DNA of 6,156 bases from Phycisphaerae bacterium. Lineage in GTDB: Bacteria > Planctomycetota > Phycisphaerae > SM23-33. A program made the translations under genes and the position numbers. The notes below the pieces were generated by a model, which was not told the DNA's origin, searched no databases, and saw only the letters and a program-made list of their open reading frames with translations. Every line of letters starts with the position of its first letter. Within the stretch, counting starts at the first letter, position 1. Location of the stretch: contig DAOVQV010000104.1 in the NCBI GenBank assembly GCA_030628445.1, positions 1 to 6,156 on the forward strand, in the 5' to 3' direction. Shown piece after piece: positions 6,048 through 6,156 of the stretch.

Positions 6048-6156
6048 TCATGTCGCCAGGGTGCGCAGTACCTCATCAAGCGTCGTCTCGCCGGCAGCGG
6101 CCCGTCGCACACCGTGGGCCGCCATCGTCGTCATGCCCTGACCGACAGCGATCGCC
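6048..6156 (-). CDS. GspE/PilB-type secretion or pilus ATPase, C-terminal end only
   Basis: Reading the minus strand from the right edge gives 35 codons ending in TGA (complement of 6048-6050). The visible part contains GQGMTTMAAHGVRRAAAGET followed by TLDEVLRTLAT. This matches the conserved end of type II secretion GspE and type IV pilus PilB ATPases, where a GxxxLxxxGxxKVxxGxTTxEEVLR pattern closes the protein. These hexameric cytoplasmic ATPases drive assembly of pseudopilin or pilin fibres. The catalytic Walker motifs lie outside the window, so GspE and PilB cannot be told apart, and a related ATPase such as PilT is less likely. The gene faces ybeY tail to tail with a gap of 28 bases. Only the family is claimed. 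Confidence 0.72.
   Translation of the reverse strand, partial: AIAVGQGMTTMAAHGVRRAAAGETTLDEVLRTLAT

Noticed and set aside
6000..6049. 7-bp inverted repeat GAACGCA/TGCGTTC around the ybeY end
   Set aside because: The loop is 36 bases and the stem short, with half of it inside coding sequence; this is close to chance expectation.
5582..6112. 176-residue minus-strand frame opposite ybeY
   Set aside because: It is antisense to the YbeY motifs and overlaps, in a different frame, the end of the GspE/PilB-type gene, which has real family similarity.

Overview
The window looks like ordinary chromosomal DNA from a GC-rich bacterium, most likely a planctomycete of the Phycisphaerae type. This rests on one feature: the partial gene at the left edge has the C-terminal layout (FxCP motif, NHGxDGxNVL segment, GVNxxNIYT tail) typical of the large prepilin-like families of that group. 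Everything else is phylum-neutral, so the taxonomic call is an inference.

Layout: (1) 1-747 (+), C-terminal part of a prepilin-like secreted or pilus-type protein, followed by a strong hairpin terminator (785-820). (2) 821-1040, a leader with a possible promoter and several small GC-rich hairpins ahead of (3) a PhoH-family ATPase gene (ybeZ, 1041-1997, +). 27 bases further on comes (4) a membrane-bound HD-domain phosphodiesterase of the PgpH/YqfF type (2025-3899, +). (5) On the opposite strand, tail to tail and overlapping by four bases, is a GT87-type polytopic membrane glycosyltransferase (3896-5458, -). (6) Divergent from it is ybeY (5549-6019, +), a 16S rRNA maturation endoribonuclease. 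(7) At the right edge, on the minus strand, are the last 35 codons of a GspE/PilB-type secretion or pilus ATPase (6048-6156).

ybeZ, pgpH and ybeY form a widely conserved bacterial cluster linking RNA and ribosome quality control (YbeZ, YbeY) with cyclic-di-AMP or related nucleotide signalling (PgpH-type HD domain). Here the cluster is split by the inverted glycosyltransferase gene, so ybeY cannot be read from the ybeZ-pgpH transcript by simple read-through on the same strand without crossing an antisense gene of about 1.56 kb. It appears to have its own promoter, placed so that transcription would begin exactly at its GTG start codon.

I found no mobile element, CRISPR array, tRNA or rRNA. 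No clearly new system is visible. The most interesting points are the split cluster with a possible leaderless ybeY, several altered signature residues in YbeY, alternative hairpins in front of ybeZ, and a prepilin-like protein that has lost its Asp-Gly signature.
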